Origin: a virus | Length of the DNA stretch: 44,589 bases | Virus record (IMG/VR): IMGVR_UViG_3300035670_005628 | Coordinates: 1 to 44,589 of that record | Strand: one strand, 5' to 3' | In this document: in pieces, positions 22,389-30,759 of the stretch | Layout of the letters: each line of letters begins with the position of its first letter | Numbering within the stretch: the stretch's first letter is position 1 | Translations under genes and position numbers: made by a program | The notes under the pieces: generated by a model | Told to the model about the DNA's origin: nothing | Databases searched by the model: none | What the model saw: the letters and a program-made list of their open reading frames with translations, nothing else

Positions 22389-24491
22389 ATGAAATTTAAA
22401 GATTTTCTGGAAGAACAGAAGGAACACCATGCGGTTTTGGCCTTTGGCCGAATGAATCCGATCACTTCTGGCCATGAAAAACTGATCTCAACGGTCAAAA
22501 ATATTGCAAAAAAGCATGATGCCAGTCATCATGTCGTCCTCTCGCATACACAAGATAAAGCCAAAAATCCACTTTCGGCAGACCAGAAGTTGCGTCATGC
22601 TCGTAATGCATTTCCAGGCACCAACTTCTCTGCATCATCCAAAGAACATCCAAACTTTCTGAAACAAGCTCAGAAGTTGTATCATTCTGGTGTTACTCAT
22701 CTGCATATGGTTGGTGGTTCGGATCGTGTGCAAGAGTTTAAAGATACTCTACACAAATACAATGGCACACATGAAGGTGCATTGTTTAACTTTAAAAACA
22801 TTCAAGTTCATTCTGCTGGTTCTAGAGATCCAGATGCGGAAGGTATTTCTGGTATGTCTGCCTCTAAAATGAGAGGTCATGCCAAAACTGGTAACTTTAG
22901 AGAGTTTAAAAAAGGTGTACCATCTTCTATGTCTCACGAACACGCCAAGGCTTTATACAATGATGTTCGCAAAGGAATGGGACTACAAGAAGATATCAAT
23001 TTTGATTTTGAACAATTACTGAATGAAGGTGTTCACGATCAATCTATTTTCAAGGCAGTCTTCTTAGCAGGTGGTCCTGGTTCTGGAAAAGATTACGTAT
23101 TAGATAATAGTCTACAAGGCCATGGATTAGTTGAGATCAATTCTGACAAGGCATTAGAGTATTTGATGGACAAAGAAGGTCTTGATAAGAAAATGCCTGC
23201 AACAGAAAAAGGCCGTAGAGAATTTGTTCGTTCAAGAGCCAAGAGTATGACTGAGTTACGTCAACGTCTTGCTCTCTATGGCAGAAACGGACTCATCATT
23301 AATGGTACTGGCGATGAAACAGATAAGATTAAAAAGATTAAAGAACGTTTAGAGAAACTTGGTTACGAAACTTCTATGGTCATGGTCAATACTGCCGATG
23401 ATGTTTCAATGCAAAGAAATATTGAACGTGGCCAAAAAGGTGGTCGTACAGTACCAGAAGAAATTCGTAAACAGAAATGGCAAGCATCACAGAATTCTAG
23501 AGTTGAATATGCGAAGTTATTTGGTGATGGTTACATGGAATTTGATAACTCTGAAGATTTAAGAACTGCATCACCAGATACAGTTAAAGAAAAGAAAGAT
23601 CAACTTGATGCAATCTTTAAACAGATTCAAAAGTTTGTATCTAAGCCACCAAAGACCGAACAGTCGAAAGAGTGGATTGCAAAAGAATTGGAAAGAAAAG
23701 ACCTGTTAAAGGTTGGTGGCGTAGCTGAGAAACAACCTCATTCGTCATCTGGCGCGGCTGAAGAAGCAAAGAAAATGGGATTAGAATACTACGGATTTGG
23801 AAGATATGGTAAAGGTGGTAAGGTTACATATCGTTCAGTACATGACAGACTACAACCAGTACAGGTCATGAAAGAAGAATTAGATACAGAAGTCCAACAA
23901 CTGCTAGGTGAAGCAGTTTCAGTTACAATTACAGGTGATAGTGCTGAAGAAGTTGGTGAAATGATTTCTAAATTGAGTTTATCTCAATCTACGAAAAAAG
24001 AAGAAAGTACATTCTCCGATGATACGGCGAAAAAATTACTTTCTCTTGGATTTAAAGAAATGATTAATCAAAATGAGGAGAAACAAGATGTTAAAATTTT
24101 TGAAGGACTTATTCTCGAGCAAACCAGCTCAACCAAACGAAAAGCACCCACTGGATGGCCCAATCCGAGTAGCGGAGGAAAAACAGCTTACGGTTTCAAC
24201 CGCACCCAATCCTACTGCGGTGAAGAAAGCAGTACAGAAGAAGCCAGCTTCATCAATGAAGAAGACACAAGGTGTGAGCAAGGCAGTCGTAAAAAAATCA
24301 CCATCTCAGAAATCTGGAAACGGAAAAAAGAACAGACCCAAGAAAGTATAGACAAAGGTATTGAACCTGGAATTTCTATGGCCGGCGCAGGTGAAAGCAT
24401 TGCTAGAGATATGGGTGAGGTTATTGGAAAAGATGGTAAATCAACACCAATTACTTTAGACAAGTTTAAATCCAAAAGGAAAACTAAATGA
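22389..24491 (+). CDS. NMN-adenylyltransferase-like domain plus P-loop kinase, multi-module
   Basis: A 700-residue modular protein. Residues 1-9 (MKFKDFLEE) resemble a T4 capsid-targeting sequence. A HIGH-superfamily nucleotidyltransferase follows: FGRMNPITSGH (19-29) and SGMSASKMR (154-162) in the place of the ISSTxxR signature. A P-loop kinase of zeta-toxin/PNK type follows, with GGPGSGK (228-234). The order recalls NadR (NMN adenylyltransferase plus nicotinamide riboside kinase), but substrates are unknown. L-N-E (211-213) between the domains and L-G-E later resemble prohead-protease sites. The C-terminal 90 codons share bases with a second frame (24088-24351). It is preceded by an exact late promoter and a GGGAG site. 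Confidence 0.8.
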   Translation: MKFKDFLEEQKEHHAVLAFGRMNPITSGHEKLISTVKNIAKKHDASHHVVLSHTQDKAKNPLSADQKLRHARNAFPGTNFSASSKEHPNFLKQAQKLYHSGVTHLHMVGGSDRVQEFKDTLHKYNGTHEGALFNFKNIQVHSAGSRDPDAEGISGMSASKMRGHAKTGNFREFKKGVPSSMSHEHAKALYNDVRKGMGLQEDINFDFEQLLNEGVHDQSIFKAVFLAGGPGSGKDYVLDNSLQGHGLVEINSDKALEYLMDKEGLDKKMPATEKGRREFVRSRAKSMTELRQRLALYGRNGLIINGTGDETDKIKKIKERLEKLGYETSMVMVNTADDVSMQRNIERGQKGGRTVPEEIRKQKWQASQNSRVEYAKLFGDGYMEFDNSEDLRTASPDTVKEKKDQLDAIFKQIQKFVSKPPKTEQSKEWIAKELERKDLLKVGGVAEKQPHSSSGAAEEAKKMGLEYYGFGRYGKGGKVTYRSVHDRLQPVQVMKEELDTEVQQLLGEAVSVTITGDSAEEVGEMISKLSLSQSTKKEESTFSDDTAKKLLSLGFKEMINQNEEKQDVKIFEGLILEQTSSTKRKAPTGWPNPSSGGKTAYGFNRTQSYCGEESSTEEASFINEEDTRCEQGSRKKITISEIWKRKKEQTQESIDKGIEPGISMAGAGESIARDMGEVIGKDGKSTPITLDKFKSKRKTK
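24088..24351 (+). CDS. Possible overlapping gene, Lys/Ala/Pro-rich basic protein
   Basis: An 87-codon frame inside the 3' end of the 22389 gene, in another frame. Its ATG is preceded by AGGAG (24076-24080) with seven-base spacing, a better ribosome-binding site than many genes here. The product opens MLKFLKDLFSSKPAQP and continues with Lys, Ala, Pro and Ser repeats (KKAVQKKPASSMKK, KKSPSQKSG), like a histone tail or a scaffold tail. This stretch is more GC-rich than its surroundings, which fits constraint in two frames. The host frame remains open across it and continues sensibly afterwards, so both could be real. Confidence 0.45.
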   Translation: MLKFLKDLFSSKPAQPNEKHPLDGPIRVAEEKQLTVSTAPNPTAVKKAVQKKPASSMKKTQGVSKAVVKKSPSQKSGNGKKNRPKKV

Positions 24492-24877
24492 AATCGTTTA
24501 AGAATTTCATCGCCGAAAGATGCTGGCCAGGTTATAAGCCCGCACCAGGAAAAAAGGCTTACGATAAAGGTTCTTGTGTAAAAGAAGAAACTTTAGATGA
24601 AGCTTCAGCCGCCTGGCAGAGAAAAGAAGGTAAATCTGAAAGTGGTGGTTTGAATCGTAAAGGCATTGAGTCATATCGCCGTGAAAATCCAGGTTCAAAA
24701 CTTTCTATGGCTGTTACAACAAAACCATCTAAGTTGAAGCCAGGTTCAAAAGCTGCCAATCGTAGAAAGTCTTTTTGTGCTAGAATGGGTGGCATGAAAA
24801 AACGTTTGACATCTGCTAAGACTGCAAATGATCCAGATAGCCGCATTAATAAAGCATTAAGAAAGTGGAATTGCTAA
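24488..24877 (+). CDS. DUF6321-type small basic phage protein with CTS-like N-terminus
   Basis: A 129-residue very basic protein. The N-terminus MKSFKNFIAERC is close to the T4 internal-protein capsid-targeting sequence MKTYQEFIAE, ending in I-A-E at residues 8-10. ETLDEASAAW gives another L-x-E. The remainder, with WQRKEGKSESGGLNRKGIES, the SKLKPGS turn and KSFCARMGGMKKRLTS, is a compact conserved module I recall as DUF6321. It is probably a virion-internal, DNA-binding protein; that is inference. The start overlaps the previous stop by ATGA. Confidence 0.8.
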   Translation: MKSFKNFIAERCWPGYKPAPGKKAYDKGSCVKEETLDEASAAWQRKEGKSESGGLNRKGIESYRRENPGSKLSMAVTTKPSKLKPGSKAANRRKSFCARMGGMKKRLTSAKTANDPDSRINKALRKWNC

Positions 24878-26185
24878 GTGGCACAGTTTAGAACCGACAA
24901 AAATATAATCGATTCGGGTCAAGTATTTACTCGTTATGAAGTAAGTATGTTGTCTGACCGTTTATCGCCATCTGGCACTATGACAGATGCGTTTGGTCGT
25001 TTGCGAGTCACTCAACCATTTACACTTTTTGATAGTACACATAGATTTTCTGATAATGGATTATGGGTTACAGCTAATACCGCAGGCAATAGTTCTTATG
25101 GTTTCATAGAAAATCAAAGCACAGTTGCTATGACTGTTAACACAACCGAAAATGCTGAGGTTGTTCGTGAAACAACAAAAATATTTTCTTATCAACCAGG
25201 AAAATCATTGTTGATTATGAACACATTTGCGATGGAACCAAAAGCCAATGTTCGTCAAAGAATTGGTTATTTTGGTGAAAGTAATGGTATTTACTTAGAG
25301 AACGATAGTAATACAAATTATCTTGTGGTCAGAACAAATACTGCAAGCACAATTACAGAAACAAGAGTAGCGCAATCTGATTGGAATATCGATAAATTTG
25401 ATGGTACAGGATACTCATCACAAATTGGTGGTGATGAACATTCTGGTGGATTAGATGTAAGTAAAACAAATATTTTTTGGACAGATATTGAATGGTTAGG
25501 TGTTGGTGATGTTCGTTGTGGTTTTGTCGTTGATGGTAGATTTATAACCGCACATATATTTCATAACGACAATAGAAATACTGTGCCTTATATGACTACT
25601 GCAAATTTACCACTAAGAATGGAAATAAAAAACACAGGCGTATCTGCAAGTAATTCAACCCTAAGACAAATTTGTTCATCTATAGCTTCAGAAGGTGGAT
25701 ATGAATTATATGGTTCACAACAAGCAATAGGAACAGCAATTACTGCGCCAGTAGATTTACCATTAGCTGGAATATATTATCCAATTATTTCAATACGATT
25801 AAAACAAGATCGTTTAGATGGGATTGTTATTCTAACTGCTCTATCAATTTTAGGCATTTCAAACGCATATTACAATTGGCAAGTAAGAGCGGGAGCAAAT
25901 ACATCTGGTGGTGGAACATGGGTATCTGCTGGAGATAACTCTGCTGTAGAATATAAACTAGATGGCGAATCGGTTGTTGGAGGTAGAGTGTTAGCATCTG
26001 GTTTTACTGGCGCAACAAATCAAGCTTCAGGACCAATTGATATTCTAAAAGCGGCACTATTTAAATTTCAACTAGAAAGAAACGGTTTAACAAAAACTCC
26101 ATATGAACTGACTTTAGTCGCTTCGGCAAGTTTTAATGGTGCCGACATATACGGGTCTATGGATTGGGAAGAAATCACAAGATAA
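24878..26185 (+). CDS. Virion structural protein
   Basis: A 435-residue strand-rich protein beginning (GTG) AQFRTDKNIIDSGQVFTRYE, with LSPSGTMTDAFGRLRVTQP, a motif I recall in structural proteins of T4-like cyanophages and pelagiphages. It contains no enzymatic motif. The GTG start directly follows the stop of the previous gene and has only a weak GTGGA upstream, so expression may rely on coupling. Its place among late genes supports a head or tail role, but which is unknown. Confidence 0.8.
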   Translation: MAQFRTDKNIIDSGQVFTRYEVSMLSDRLSPSGTMTDAFGRLRVTQPFTLFDSTHRFSDNGLWVTANTAGNSSYGFIENQSTVAMTVNTTENAEVVRETTKIFSYQPGKSLLIMNTFAMEPKANVRQRIGYFGESNGIYLENDSNTNYLVVRTNTASTITETRVAQSDWNIDKFDGTGYSSQIGGDEHSGGLDVSKTNIFWTDIEWLGVGDVRCGFVVDGRFITAHIFHNDNRNTVPYMTTANLPLRMEIKNTGVSASNSTLRQICSSIASEGGYELYGSQQAIGTAITAPVDLPLAGIYYPIISIRLKQDRLDGIVILTALSILGISNAYYNWQVRAGANTSGGGTWVSAGDNSAVEYKLDGESVVGGRVLASGFTGATNQASGPIDILKAALFKFQLERNGLTKTPYELTLVASASFNGADIYGSMDWEEITR

Positions 26186-26208
26186 AAACAAAATCTCAGG
26201 AGAAAAAA

Positions 26209-26901
26209 ATGAAAGACTTTAAAAAAGAATTATCTGGTGTTACCGATGCAGCTGAAAAAATTATGGGTGAAGCATTGAAAGGTCAGCAACACAAGATTGA
26301 CAAAAACAAGAACAACAAAATTGATGCACAAGACTTCAAGATTCTTCGTGGTGAAAAGAAGATGAAAGAAGAATCTGAGCAAGAAGAAACTATTCTTGAG
26401 TATGAATCAAAAGGTGGTGTTTATCGCCACAAAGGTACCTATGGTTACGAAGGTAAAGGTGCCGAGCATGGCCAAACCGATTACAAAGAAAAAGAAAAAG
26501 AAGAAAAGCCAAAAAAAGGTTATGGCGCTCGCCAAAACTATGTCCGTTCTAAGAAAGTTTCTGGTAAGACCTATGAATCTTTTACTGCCATGATTGATGA
26601 CTATAAAGAACAAGGCATCAAAGGTCTGTTTGAGGCTTTAAAGAAAAAGAAAGATATGATGGAACAAACAGTTGAAGTTGTTGACATGACTGATCCATAT
26701 GACATCAAAACTTCTACTGTTGAATTAAATCAAGAAGAAGTTGAACTTGAAGAGCGTACACTTACTGAGCCAGAAATGAAGAAAAAAGAAGAAGTTGTTA
26801 TGTCTATGAAAAAGAATCTATCTGGTTTCAAAGATCGTTATGGTGATAAAGCCAAATCTGTAATGTATGCAACCGCAACCAAGATCGCAAAGAAAGACTG
26901 A
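26209..26901 (+). CDS. EF-hand-containing acidic/basic phage protein
   Basis: A 230-residue charged protein (Lys/Glu-rich). The start at 26209 follows an AGGAG site. HKIDKNKNNKIDAQDF (about residues 27-42) has the spacing of an EF-hand/dockerin calcium loop (D-x-N-x-N-x-x-x-D-x-x-D), as in many cyanophage proteins. A second half with Glu/Leu repeats ends in LSGFKDRYGDKAKSVMYATA, a short module seen in other phage proteins. TILE, ELEE and TLTE sites fit L/I-x-E cleavage. A head-core or packaged protein is suggested by context. An in-frame start at 26164 lies inside the previous gene. Confidence 0.75.
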   Translation: MKDFKKELSGVTDAAEKIMGEALKGQQHKIDKNKNNKIDAQDFKILRGEKKMKEESEQEETILEYESKGGVYRHKGTYGYEGKGAEHGQTDYKEKEKEEKPKKGYGARQNYVRSKKVSGKTYESFTAMIDDYKEQGIKGLFEALKKKKDMMEQTVEVVDMTDPYDIKTSTVELNQEEVELEERTLTEPEMKKKEEVVMSMKKNLSGFKDRYGDKAKSVMYATATKIAKKD

Positions 26902-26902
26902 T

Positions 26903-28687
26903 ATGAAAAAGTCCTCTGAAGTTTTTAAAAACATCAGATTCGCCAAGTTGGATCCTAAACATGAAAAAGGTCATGCAGGTGGATCTACTGACGATGAAGA
27001 GCATTATGCTGTTGGCGAAAAAGAATTTAACCAACAAGTAGCTCACGCTAAGAAACGTGCTATGCAAGAGGAAAAGAAAGATAAGTTTGATATTGGTGAA
27101 TATGACCAAGAAGGTGACATGGCCAAGTCAGACTTACGATCTATCATTGCAAATGCAAAACGTGTGCATGATATGTTGGAAGATTCTGATAATTTGCCTG
27201 AATGGGTTCAATCTAAAATTACCAAAGCAGAAGATTATATTTCTACTGCTGCCAATTATATGGCCGCTGAGATGAATGAAGAAGTTGAGCAGATTGATGA
27301 GGTTTCTTCTGATCTGGTTAAGAGAGCAAGAGATGTTGCTTTCACTAAAGGCAAAGAAGATCAAGGTCATCGTTTTGTTCGTAAGGCTTATGAAAAAGGC
27401 CAAAAAGAATCTGAAGCAATGGCCAAGAAAATCAACGAAGTCTCTAATGAACTTCTTCAACGTTATAAAAATAAAGCTGGCGAACAAGTTGATAATCCTG
27501 CCACACCTTCTGCAACAAAACTGAAACGTGGTATTGGTCATTTGAAGGCGACATCAAAACAAATGACAAGTGGTAAACCAATGCCAAAAGAAGAAGTTGA
27601 GCAGATTGAAGAACTTTCTACTGATACACTCAACAAATACAAAACGAAAGCTACGGCTGTTGCCAGAAGTTCTTTAGCCAACGCAAGATATGGTGATCCA
27701 GATGACATTGATGCAAGAAACAAATCTAGTGAGACATATGAAAAACGTATGAAGGGCATCAAAACTGCAAATGATCGTTTGAATAAAGAAGAAATGGATT
27801 ATAGTGTAAAAGTTACCCATAGAACTCCTGATGGTGAAACTGCACACAAAGTTTACAAAGTAGTAAAAGCTAAAAGTGGCGGCCATGCTCAAAGTATTGC
27901 ATTGAATAAACATACTGCTGCATTAGATAAAGCCGGTACAAAATATACGAATGCAACAACTAGCATTATGAAAGAAGATTTGCGTAAATGGTTTGACAAA
28001 GATCATCCTGAAGGTGGTTGGAAAAGAATCAATTCTAAAGGTGAGGCAATCGGACCATGTGCAAGAGAACCAGGTGAACCAAAACCAAAATGTATGAGCA
28101 ACGAAAAACGTGCTCAGTTATCTAAAAAAGAACGTGCATCGGCTGTAGCCGCTAAACGTAAACATGATCCTAATCCAGAAAGAAAAGGTGAACCAATTAA
28201 CGTTTCTAACTATGGAAAAGGAAAGTTAGGAGAAGACGTGGAACAATTAGACGAAAAGAATGTACCAACATCACCAGAAAAATGGGCTCAAGCAAAGGCA
28301 CAAGCCAAAGCTAAGTTTGATGTTTATCCTTCTGCATATGCAAATGGTTGGGCTGCCAAGAAATACAAAGCCATGGGTGGTGGTTGGAAATCTGTAAGTG
28401 AAGCCGCTGAGGAACCACCATTTGAAGGTGGAAAAGAACCTTCTAAGAAAGCCGTTGCTGGCAAACACGGTGCAGGTTATTCAACCGCACGACACCTCGC
28501 ACGTATGGCTCTGAAGAAACAACAAGAAAAAATGAAGCCTTTGAAGAAAGTAAATGAGTCTAAAAAGGCAGAAATTGTCAAGAGAATTGCTAAAAAAAAT
28601 GTGAGTGATGACAAATTTCAACCTGAGCCAGAGTTAAACTCCCGTGTTCAGAAAGTAAATGATGTTGATCCATTTATTAATAAATAA
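26903..28687 (+). CDS. Modular polyprotein with VEQ(I/L)xE linkers
   Basis: A 594-residue, Lys/Glu-rich protein made of small modules. VEQIDE (128-133), VEQIEE (232-237) and VEQLDE (446-451) stand at the module borders and fit the T4 prohead protease rule L/I-x-E. Modules: an N-terminal domain ending in a helical MLEDSDNLPEWVQSKITKAE part, two related helical segments (ELLQRYKNKAGEQ; TLNKYKTKATA), DLRKWFDKDHPEGGWKRI with PCAREPGEPKPKC (359-397), and TSPEKWAQAKAQAKAKFDVY (456-475). The last two are short families I recall in phage genomes. It is probably a capsid-internal polyprotein; inference. Start chosen at 26903, one base after the previous stop. Confidence 0.75.
   Translation: MKKSSEVFKNIRFAKLDPKHEKGHAGGSTDDEEHYAVGEKEFNQQVAHAKKRAMQEEKKDKFDIGEYDQEGDMAKSDLRSIIANAKRVHDMLEDSDNLPEWVQSKITKAEDYISTAANYMAAEMNEEVEQIDEVSSDLVKRARDVAFTKGKEDQGHRFVRKAYEKGQKESEAMAKKINEVSNELLQRYKNKAGEQVDNPATPSATKLKRGIGHLKATSKQMTSGKPMPKEEVEQIEELSTDTLNKYKTKATAVARSSLANARYGDPDDIDARNKSSETYEKRMKGIKTANDRLNKEEMDYSVKVTHRTPDGETAHKVYKVVKAKSGGHAQSIALNKHTAALDKAGTKYTNATTSIMKEDLRKWFDKDHPEGGWKRINSKGEAIGPCAREPGEPKPKCMSNEKRAQLSKKERASAVAAKRKHDPNPERKGEPINVSNYGKGKLGEDVEQLDEKNVPTSPEKWAQAKAQAKAKFDVYPSAYANGWAAKKYKAMGGGWKSVSEAAEEPPFEGGKEPSKKAVAGKHGAGYSTARHLARMALKKQQEKMKPLKKVNESKKAEIVKRIAKKNVSDDKFQPEPELNSRVQKVNDVDPFINK
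28679..28686 (+). promoter_or_regulatory. AATAAATA late promoter
   Basis: AATAAATA matches seven of eight bases of the late consensus and lies 26 bases before the ATG of the Ig-like structural gene, overlapping the end of the polyprotein gene. Confidence 0.6.
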
Positions 28688-28711
28688 CATATAAACCTTT
28701 AGGAGAAAAAA

Positions 28712-29293
28712 ATGGCTTTATGGTCTAATACAGATGCCAATACGAGCGCACCAAAGAACGCCGTAGCCAGCGGAGTTGGTCTGTCTGCAAACGGATTTAC
28801 GGTTTTCAATAGTGCTCAAAATATTGGTGAAGAAGGAAATACAACTGTTCAGGTCTTTGGCGTTGACACCACTGAACAAGTAAATGCTACCAAAGGTGGT
28901 CATGCAGGTTGGGTTCTGCGTACTACTGGTACTGGTGGCCGTGCCGGTCGTGTTCACGTTGAAACCCTAGTTGCTATGGGTTCCATGGATGAAGACGCTG
29001 AGGATACAGTCTACAAAGATACAGTTATCACCATCGTTACACAACCACAGAGCAATTCTGAGTTTGTTTCTGGTGAAGACGTTACTCTGTCCGTTGTTGC
29101 TACATCCAACCCATCCGCCACTCTGACCTATCAGTGGTACGATGTCTCGAATGGTGCAATCCTGACAGGCAACACCGCAACTACTCTGAACGTTTACGGC
29201 ATTACTACGAACTCTTCGTTTAATGTTGTCGTTTCGGCCGCTGGTGCTACCTCGGTTGGTTCTGCTAACGCTGATATCACCATCCCAGCCTAA
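28712..29293 (+). CDS. Virion protein with C-terminal Ig-like domain
   Basis: A 193-residue protein. The first 100 residues (MALWSNTDANTSAPKNAVAS and GWVLRTTGTGGRAGRVHVET) form a conserved module I recall in T4-like marine phages. The rest (about 112-193) is an Ig-like domain: VTIVTQPQSNSEFVSGEDVTLS-type opening, ATLTYQWYDVSNG with the Ig tryptophan, and a closing beta strand. Such domains occur on capsid or tail surfaces (as in T4 Hoc) and may bind carbohydrates. It has a strong AGGAG site and its own late promoter, and its codons are less AT-rich than its neighbours, as for an abundant protein. Confidence 0.8.
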   Translation: MALWSNTDANTSAPKNAVASGVGLSANGFTVFNSAQNIGEEGNTTVQVFGVDTTEQVNATKGGHAGWVLRTTGTGGRAGRVHVETLVAMGSMDEDAEDTVYKDTVITIVTQPQSNSEFVSGEDVTLSVVATSNPSATLTYQWYDVSNGAILTGNTATTLNVYGITTNSSFNVVVSAAGATSVGSANADITIPA

Positions 29294-29715
29294 TGATAAG
29301 TTTTAGTGAGTTTTTAAAAGAAGAAGACATAAAGCCAGGACAGGCTGAAGATGCTCACCAACCAACTGGTGAAGCATCTTCGGCTGTTTCCAATCCTGTA
29401 ATTGTGTCTGAGATTAATACTCTTTTATTAAGAGAGTTAGCTGACGGTGAAGTCTATAATGTGCAAGCGGGTATTCAGAAGATACGAAAAGTTTTACATC
29501 GTTTCGGAATGGATATGCCTGCACTTTATGATGCCGATCCAGAAGGCGATGAGATTACTTTTGACTTAAACCAATTTGATAATCCAGATAACGTCATTTA
29601 TTTGTATGTTCTGTATTTTCTAAAAGATGAAGGTTGTTATGAGTTCTTTGCACAAGTAGGTGATGCAGATACGATTGATAACTTGGCATCGGAGATTGAC
29701 GACATAGAAGAATAA
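29293..29715 (+). CDS. Conserved hypothetical protein with CTS-like N-terminus
   Basis: A 140-residue acidic protein. Residues 1-10, MISFSEFLKE, resemble the T4 capsid-targeting sequence and end in L-K-E. The body has a helical INTLLLRELADGEVYNVQAG and FGMDMPALYDADPEGDEITF. No known function. Its start codon overlaps the stop of the Ig-like gene, so the two are co-translated late products. The LFKE-like N-terminus suggests packaging into the head, unproven. Confidence 0.72.
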   Translation: MISFSEFLKEEDIKPGQAEDAHQPTGEASSAVSNPVIVSEINTLLLRELADGEVYNVQAGIQKIRKVLHRFGMDMPALYDADPEGDEITFDLNQFDNPDNVIYLYVLYFLKDEGCYEFFAQVGDADTIDNLASEIDDIEE

Positions 29716-29717
29716 TA

Positions 29718-30107
29718 ATGTTTGATAATTTGACGAATGAAAATATATTACTGTATGCAACAAAGTGTTATGATAAACCAAATTGCATAATGAGTGAGTT
29801 TAAAGAAGATATGAAACGATTTAATTATATTAAGAGATTGTTTCGTAGATATACAAAATATGGTGAGTTGCGTGAGAATCTGTTAATCAACCATTTAATT
29901 ATTCTATACAATGTTTTTGGTGTAGAAGCAACAACGAGAATGTTATTTTTCAAGATCAGTAAAAGTGATTGGCCTGCATTGAAAACTTGTTTGTTGTTTC
30001 TGAGTTGTATGCCAGAAGTTGTAAGAGGTATTAAAGGACAAAATATATTATCTTCTGACATTTCAGTAGATATGACTATAGCAGAGGCTTTAAGAAACAT
30101 AAGATGA
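29718..30107 (+). CDS. Conserved T4-like phage hypothetical protein (DUF7207-like)
   Basis: A 129-residue helical protein starting MFDNLTNENILLYATKCYDK, with KEDMKRFNYIKRLFRRY and NHLIILYNVFGVEATTRMLF, conserved in many marine T4-like phages (recalled as DUF7207). No catalytic motif. It has an AGAAG site and sits in the late block between the CTS-like gene and the small GEPGV protein, with which it overlaps by ATGA. Confidence 0.78.
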   Translation: MFDNLTNENILLYATKCYDKPNCIMSEFKEDMKRFNYIKRLFRRYTKYGELRENLLINHLIILYNVFGVEATTRMLFFKISKSDWPALKTCLLFLSCMPEVVRGIKGQNILSSDISVDMTIAEALRNIR

Positions 30108-30283
30108 AATTAGAAGACCGAAAAACTAATGAAGAATTTGGTGGAATGGTTGGTGGTACACCAGTCAATAATGTTGGCGATGGTAACATTGCAGGCCTTG
30201 GCATTGGTAAAGATGGTGAACCTGGTGTAAAAAAGAAAAAGAAAAGAGAAGTTATTCCATTTAAAATGTTTAAGAGGAAATAA
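30104..30283 (+). CDS. Small Gly-rich basic phage protein
   Basis: A 59-residue protein: acidic start MKLEDRKTNEEF, a Gly/Asn-rich middle (PVNNVGDGNIAGLGIGKDGE) ending in GEPGV, and a basic end (KKKKKREVIPF, MFKRK). The NxxGxGxIAGLGxGKDGEPG pattern recurs in small proteins of marine T4-like phages. It overlaps the previous stop (ATGA) and the next start by one base. Function unknown; the flexible Gly-rich core suggests a structural peptide. Confidence 0.72.
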   Translation: MKLEDRKTNEEFGGMVGGTPVNNVGDGNIAGLGIGKDGEPGVKKKKKREVIPFKMFKRK

Positions 30284-30759
30284 TGTTTGGTATTGGTGCG
30301 ATTGTTCGTGCAGTCATGTATCTGATTATAGTTTTGGTCGTTGTTGGTGGACTATGGTACATCATTAACATCAAAGCTGATCTTGCCACATCTGAAGCAA
30401 ACAATCAAAAGTTACAAGAAGCAACAAAGTTACAATCTGAATTGATTGAATCTATGCAAAAAGATATCAAGCAAATACAAGAAATAAATGTTAAACTACA
30501 AGAAGAAAATACGAAACAGAAAAAAGATGTTGATGCATTAAGTAGAAAGTTTGACAAGAGAGATTTTGGTGCCTTTGTATCAGCAAACCCAGCAAAAGCA
30601 CAAGAGTTAATTAATCGTGGTACAACAAATGTAATGCGTTGTTTAGAGTTAGCATCAGGTGCACCATTAAATGAAAAAGAGAAAAATGCAAAATCACCAA
30701 CGGAGGCCAATCGTGAATGCCCGTCATTTATTGATAGCGATTACGTTTCCTCTAATTAG
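30283..30759 (+). CDS. Candidate i-spanin (Rz-like)
   Basis: A 158-residue protein with an N-terminal transmembrane anchor (residues 8-28, AVMYLIIVLVVVGGLWYII) followed by a coiled coil (about 30-95, rich in Glu, Lys and Gln) and a soluble tail with cysteines. This is the layout of an i-spanin, which spans the periplasm with a lipoprotein partner and fuses inner and outer membranes at lysis. The partner lipoprotein starts out of frame within its last 47 bases, the gene arrangement typical of Rz/Rz1 pairs. Sequence similarity to known spanins was not testable. Confidence 0.65.
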   Translation: MFGIGAIVRAVMYLIIVLVVVGGLWYIINIKADLATSEANNQKLQEATKLQSELIESMQKDIKQIQEINVKLQEENTKQKKDVDALSRKFDKRDFGAFVSANPAKAQELINRGTTNVMRCLELASGAPLNEKEKNAKSPTEANRECPSFIDSDYVSSN

